64,000 nucleotides of DNA from Avoscillospira sp045652125 (GTDB lineage: Bacteria > Bacillota > Clostridia > Oscillospirales > Oscillospiraceae), in assembly GCA_045652125.1 (NCBI GenBank), contig JAZRTT010000016.1, positions 23,760-87,759 of the forward strand. Reading direction: 5' to 3'. The notes under the pieces were generated by a model. That model was not told the origin of the DNA. It was given only the letters and a program-made list of their open reading frames with translations, and did no database searches. Positions 61,241 through 64,000 of the stretch are shown here, in pieces (position 1 is the first letter of the stretch; each line of letters begins with the position of its first letter). A program made the translations under genes and the position numbers.

Positions 61241-63664
61241 ATGAATTACGAATTTGCGGCCATTGAGAAAAAATGGCAGGAATACTGGGAAAAGAACCAT
61301 ACCTTTGCTACGGATCTGTGGGATTTTTCCAAGCCCAAGTACTATGTTTTGGATATGTTCCCTTATCCCTCCGGTGTCGGTCTGCACGCCGGTCATCCCG
61401 AAGGCTATACGGCAACGGATATCATATCCCGCATGAAGCGGATGCAGGGCTATAACGTTCTGCATCCCATGGGCTATGATTCCTTCGGCCTGCCTGCAGA
61501 GCAATATGCGGTAGACACGGGCAACCATCCGAATGGGTTTACCCAGAAGAACATTGAAACCTTCTCCAAACAGCTGAAGGAACTGGGTTTTGACTATGAC
61601 TGGACGAAGGTAATTGCCACCTCCGATCCCGATTTCTATAAGTGGACCCAGTGGATCTTCAAGAAACTCTACGAAGCCGGCTATGCCTAGCGGATCGAAA
61701 TGCCCGTTAACTGGTGCGAAGAACTGGGCACGGTTCTGGCCAATGACGAAGTGATCGATGGCAAATCCGAGCGGGGCGGCTTCCCTGTTGTAAAGAAAAT
61801 GATGATGCAGTGGGTCATCGACCAGCCTTCCTTTGCAGAAAAACTGCTGGAGGGTCTGGAGGAGATTGACTGGCCCGAATCCACCAAAGAGATTCAGCGG
61901 AACTGGATCGGCAAGTCCACCGGTGTGGAAGTGGACTTCAAAGTGGTGGGCGGCGGCGAATTCTCCATTTATACCACCTGTATTGAGACGATCTACGGTA
62001 TTACGTTCATGGTCCTTGCCCCTGACGGCAAGATCACTGAATCCCTTCTGGATCGGGTGGAAAACCGGGCGGAAGTGGAAGCGTACATTGCTGAGGCTGC
62101 CAAGAAGAGCGAGATCGACCGCACCGATGCCAGCAAGACCAAGACCGGCTGCTGCCTCAAGGGTATTTATGCCATCAATCCTGTCAATGGCAGGGAAGTA
62201 CCTGTGTTTATCGGTGATTTCGTTCTGGGTAACTACGGCACCGGTGCCGTTATGGCCGTTCCCAGCCACGATCAGCGTGACTTTGAGTATGCCGTTGCGC
62301 ATAACATCTCCATGCTTCAGGTCATTGAGGGCCGTGATGTGTCCGAATGTGCTTTTGAAAAGCAGGATTATCTGGGCAAGGGCTGTAAGTTGATCAACTC
62401 CGAGGAATTTACCGGCATGACCGTGGAAGAGGCCAAGGAGGCCATCACCTGCAAGCTGGAAAAGATGGGCGTTGCCAGAAGAAAGATCAACTATCACTTC
62501 CGGGAATGGATCTTCGCCCGTCAGCGTTACTGGGGCGAGCCGGTTCCCTGTGTCTACACCGAAGACGGCAAGACCGTGTTCCTGCCCGATGAAGAACTGC
62601 CTCTGGTTTTGCCTGTTTTGGAGGATTACAAGGGACGCGGCGGCAAGGCACCTCTGGAAAATGCAGACAAGTGGAAGCACTATGACCAAAACGGCATCAA
62701 GGGCATCCGGGAAACTTCCACCATGCCCGGTTCTGCCGGTTCTTCGTGGTACTATCTGCGGTACATCGATCCCAAGAACGATAAGCAGTTCTGCGACCCC
62801 GAGCTTCTGAAGCACTGGCTGCCTGTTGATTTGTACGTCGGCGGCCCGGAGCATGCCGTGGGCCATTTGATCTATTCCCGGATCTGGAACCGGTTTTTGT
62901 ACGATCAGGGCTTGTCTCCTGTGAAGGAACCCTTTAAGAAGCTGGTCCATCAGGGCATGATCCTGGGCGAAAACGGCATCAAGATGGGCAAGCGGTTCCC
63001 GGAATTCGTGGTCAATCCCAGCGATGTTGTCCGGGAATACGGTGCAGACACCCTGCGCCTGTATGAAATGTTCATGGGTCCGCTGGAAGTGTCCAAACCT
63101 TGGTCTGCCTCCGGTGTTGCCGGTGCCAAGAAGTTTATTAACCGCGTGTGGAACTTCTTTACGGAAGGTCAAAATCTGACAGATACGGATGATGGCAAAC
63201 TGACCAAGATCTATCACCAGACAGTCAAAAAAGTTACATCCGACTTTGAAACGCTGGGCTTCAACACGGCGATCGCCCAAATGATGACCTTTGTGAATGA
63301 AGTCTATAAGAACGGCACTTGCCCCAAGGAATATGCCGACGGTCTGATCAAAATGCTTTCTTGTATCACGCCTCATGTGGGTGAAGAGATCTGGCAGATC
63401 ATGGGTCATGAAACTACTATAGCCTACGAACCGTGGCCTACCTGGTCTGAGGAAAAATGCAAGGATTCCGAGGTCAACATCGCTGTGCAGATCAATGGCA
63501 AGATGCGCGGAACGGTGCTGATGGAAGCCGATCTGGACGATGCTGCTGTTGTGGCGAATGTAATAGCCGATGAGAAGATCGCCAAAGCAATGGAAAAGCA
63601 GGGCGGTCAGATCTGCAAGACCATCGTGGTAAAGAATAAACTGGTCAATCTGATTATCAAATAA
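61241..63664 (+). CDS. leuS: Leucyl-tRNA synthetase, interrupted by an in-frame TAG codon
   Basis: The reading frame is that of an 807-codon leucyl-tRNA synthetase in which codon 150 (61688-61690) is TAG. The HIGH motif is HAGHPEGY near residue 51, the signature KMSKS appears as KMGKR near residue 584 and a CP1 editing domain is in between (MVLAPDGK to [13 protein letters not shown]). The stop falls where homologues have a residue, usually Tyr, in AYR-x-EMPVNW. Two open frames result: 61241-61690 and 61700-63664, the latter with an ATG ([10 protein letters not shown]) but only a weak GGA site. Possibilities are pseudogene, sequencing error, readthrough or reinitiation as a split enzyme. TAG is a normal stop for several neighbours. 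Confidence 0.85.
61688..61690 (+). other. In-frame amber codon in leuS
   Basis: TAT-GCC-TAG-CGG-ATC-GAA-ATG is the local reading. Ten bases separate the stop from the next in-frame ATG. Confidence 0.9.
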
Positions 63665-63671
63665 AAAAGGC

Positions 63672-63700
63672 TTGACAAAACAGCGGGTAATCACTATAAT
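63672..63700 (+). promoter_or_regulatory. Consensus promoter of rpsU
   Basis: TTGACA (63672-63677) and TATAAT (63695-63700) have a 17-bp spacer: an exact sigma-A consensus. Confidence 0.9.
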
Positions 63701-63772
63701 AATTCTTGCTGTAAAACAGCCCTGAAAGCACCCAGGATCTAGCCGGGTGCATCGGAGGGAGGGAAATCAACC
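63701..63772 (+). promoter_or_regulatory. Structured rpsU leader
   Basis: Two small hairpins are seen, GCTGT-aaa-ACAGC (63708-63720) and GCACCC with GGGTGC (63728-63750), the second ending shortly before the GGAGGGAGGG ribosome site. Autogenous control is possible but unproven. Confidence 0.45.
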
Positions 63773-63955
63773 ATGTCTGAAGTTCATGTAAAAGAAAATG
63801 AGTCTCTGGAATCTGCCCTGAAGCGGTTTAAGCGTTCCTGCGCCAAGGCCGGCGTTATTCAGGAAGTCAAACGCAGAGAGCATTATGTGAGCCCCAGCCT
63901 GAAGCGGAAGCAGAAGTCTGAAGCAGCCCGCAAGAACAAGAGAAAGTTCTATTGA
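63773..63955 (+). CDS. rpsU: 30S ribosomal protein S21
   Basis: A 60-residue basic protein of the small subunit, with the S21 pattern [20 protein letters not shown] and a Lys/Arg-rich C-terminus ending RKNKRKFY. It sits near the anti-Shine-Dalgarno and helps start translation. The gene has a consensus promoter and very strong ribosome site, as expected for a ribosomal protein. The 45 bases after it to the window end show no further gene. Confidence 0.97.
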   Translation: MSEVHVKENESLESALKRFKRSCAKAGVIQEVKRREHYVSPSLKRKQKSEAARKNKRKFY

Positions 63956-64000
63956 TCCCTCTCGGCAACAACACATACAGAACGCCGCAGACTTAAGTCT

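Noticed and set aside
61688..61690. TAG reassigned to an amino acid across the genome
   Set aside because: TAG is used as the final stop by dprA, nadD-yqeK, rluB and the exonuclease, with sensible protein ends, and no other gene here has an internal TAG.
61217..63694. An 825-codon open frame antisense to leuS
   Set aside because: It mirrors the codon bias of leuS, has no ribosome site and no recognisable domain, and the sense frame has clear synthetase motifs.

Overview
The window reads as chromosomal core DNA of a Gram-positive anaerobe of the class Clostridia, probably an Oscillospiraceae/Ruminococcaceae-type gut bacterium. Supporting signs are strong GGAGG-type ribosome binding sites, sigma-A promoters with TTGACA/TATAAT hexamers, a class III (Firmicutes-type) fructose bisphosphatase, rubrerythrin, THF and FMN riboswitches in front of ECF-transporter S subunits, and the conserved Firmicutes order yhbY-nadD-yqeK-rsfS. 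Species-level assignment is not possible from sequence reading alone. No rRNA, tRNA, CRISPR array, phage or intact insertion sequence was seen. || Layout: 1-2.7 kb holds prfA/rlmA (minus) and a polysaccharide deacetylase. 2.9-7.5 kb is a YtrA-type GntR repressor with a perfect operator, its ABC exporter, a 42-residue lipoprotein bearing a sodium-decarboxylase motif, and an alanine/glycine:cation symporter. 7.5-12.9 kb has two small unknown genes, the nucleoside salvage operon deoD-deoB-cdd, then PAP2, hydrolase and acetyltransferase genes. 12.9-21.4 kb has an amidase, an exonuclease, a ComEC-like lipoprotein, gpmI, recG and citrate synthase. 21.6-29.7 kb has G1P dehydrogenase, HtrA with a glutamine tract, THF riboswitch-folT-folC, rubrerythrin, and asnA-asnS. 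|| 29.8-33.5 kb is the accessory stretch. An AT-rich pair (XRE regulator and a zinc-ribbon/SHOCT protein) and ygiQ are separated by copies of a palindromic, MITE-like repeat whose ends supply the stop codons of ygiQ and dut. 33.5-37 kb has dut, an FMN riboswitch with ribU, a SLOG protein, a DUF4830-like protein and a pseudouridine synthase. || 37-64 kb is housekeeping and cell envelope: a CdaR-like regulator; ftsE-ftsX-small membrane protein-EnvC-like peptidase-CtpA; greA; SpoU methylase; dprA-topA-trmFO; plsX-rnc; fbp (minus); smc-ftsY-rdgB-yhbY-nadD::yqeK-LCP-rsfS-leuS; and rpsU. The most striking observation is that leuS, normally essential, carries an in-frame TAG at codon 150 with the rest of the gene intact, while TAG ends several neighbouring genes normally. 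No wholly new multi-gene system is evident. The best candidates for something undescribed are the split/amber leuS, the GADGPT micro-lipoprotein whose downstream symporter has its Shine-Dalgarno inside a perfect hairpin, and the repeat elements that provide stop codons.
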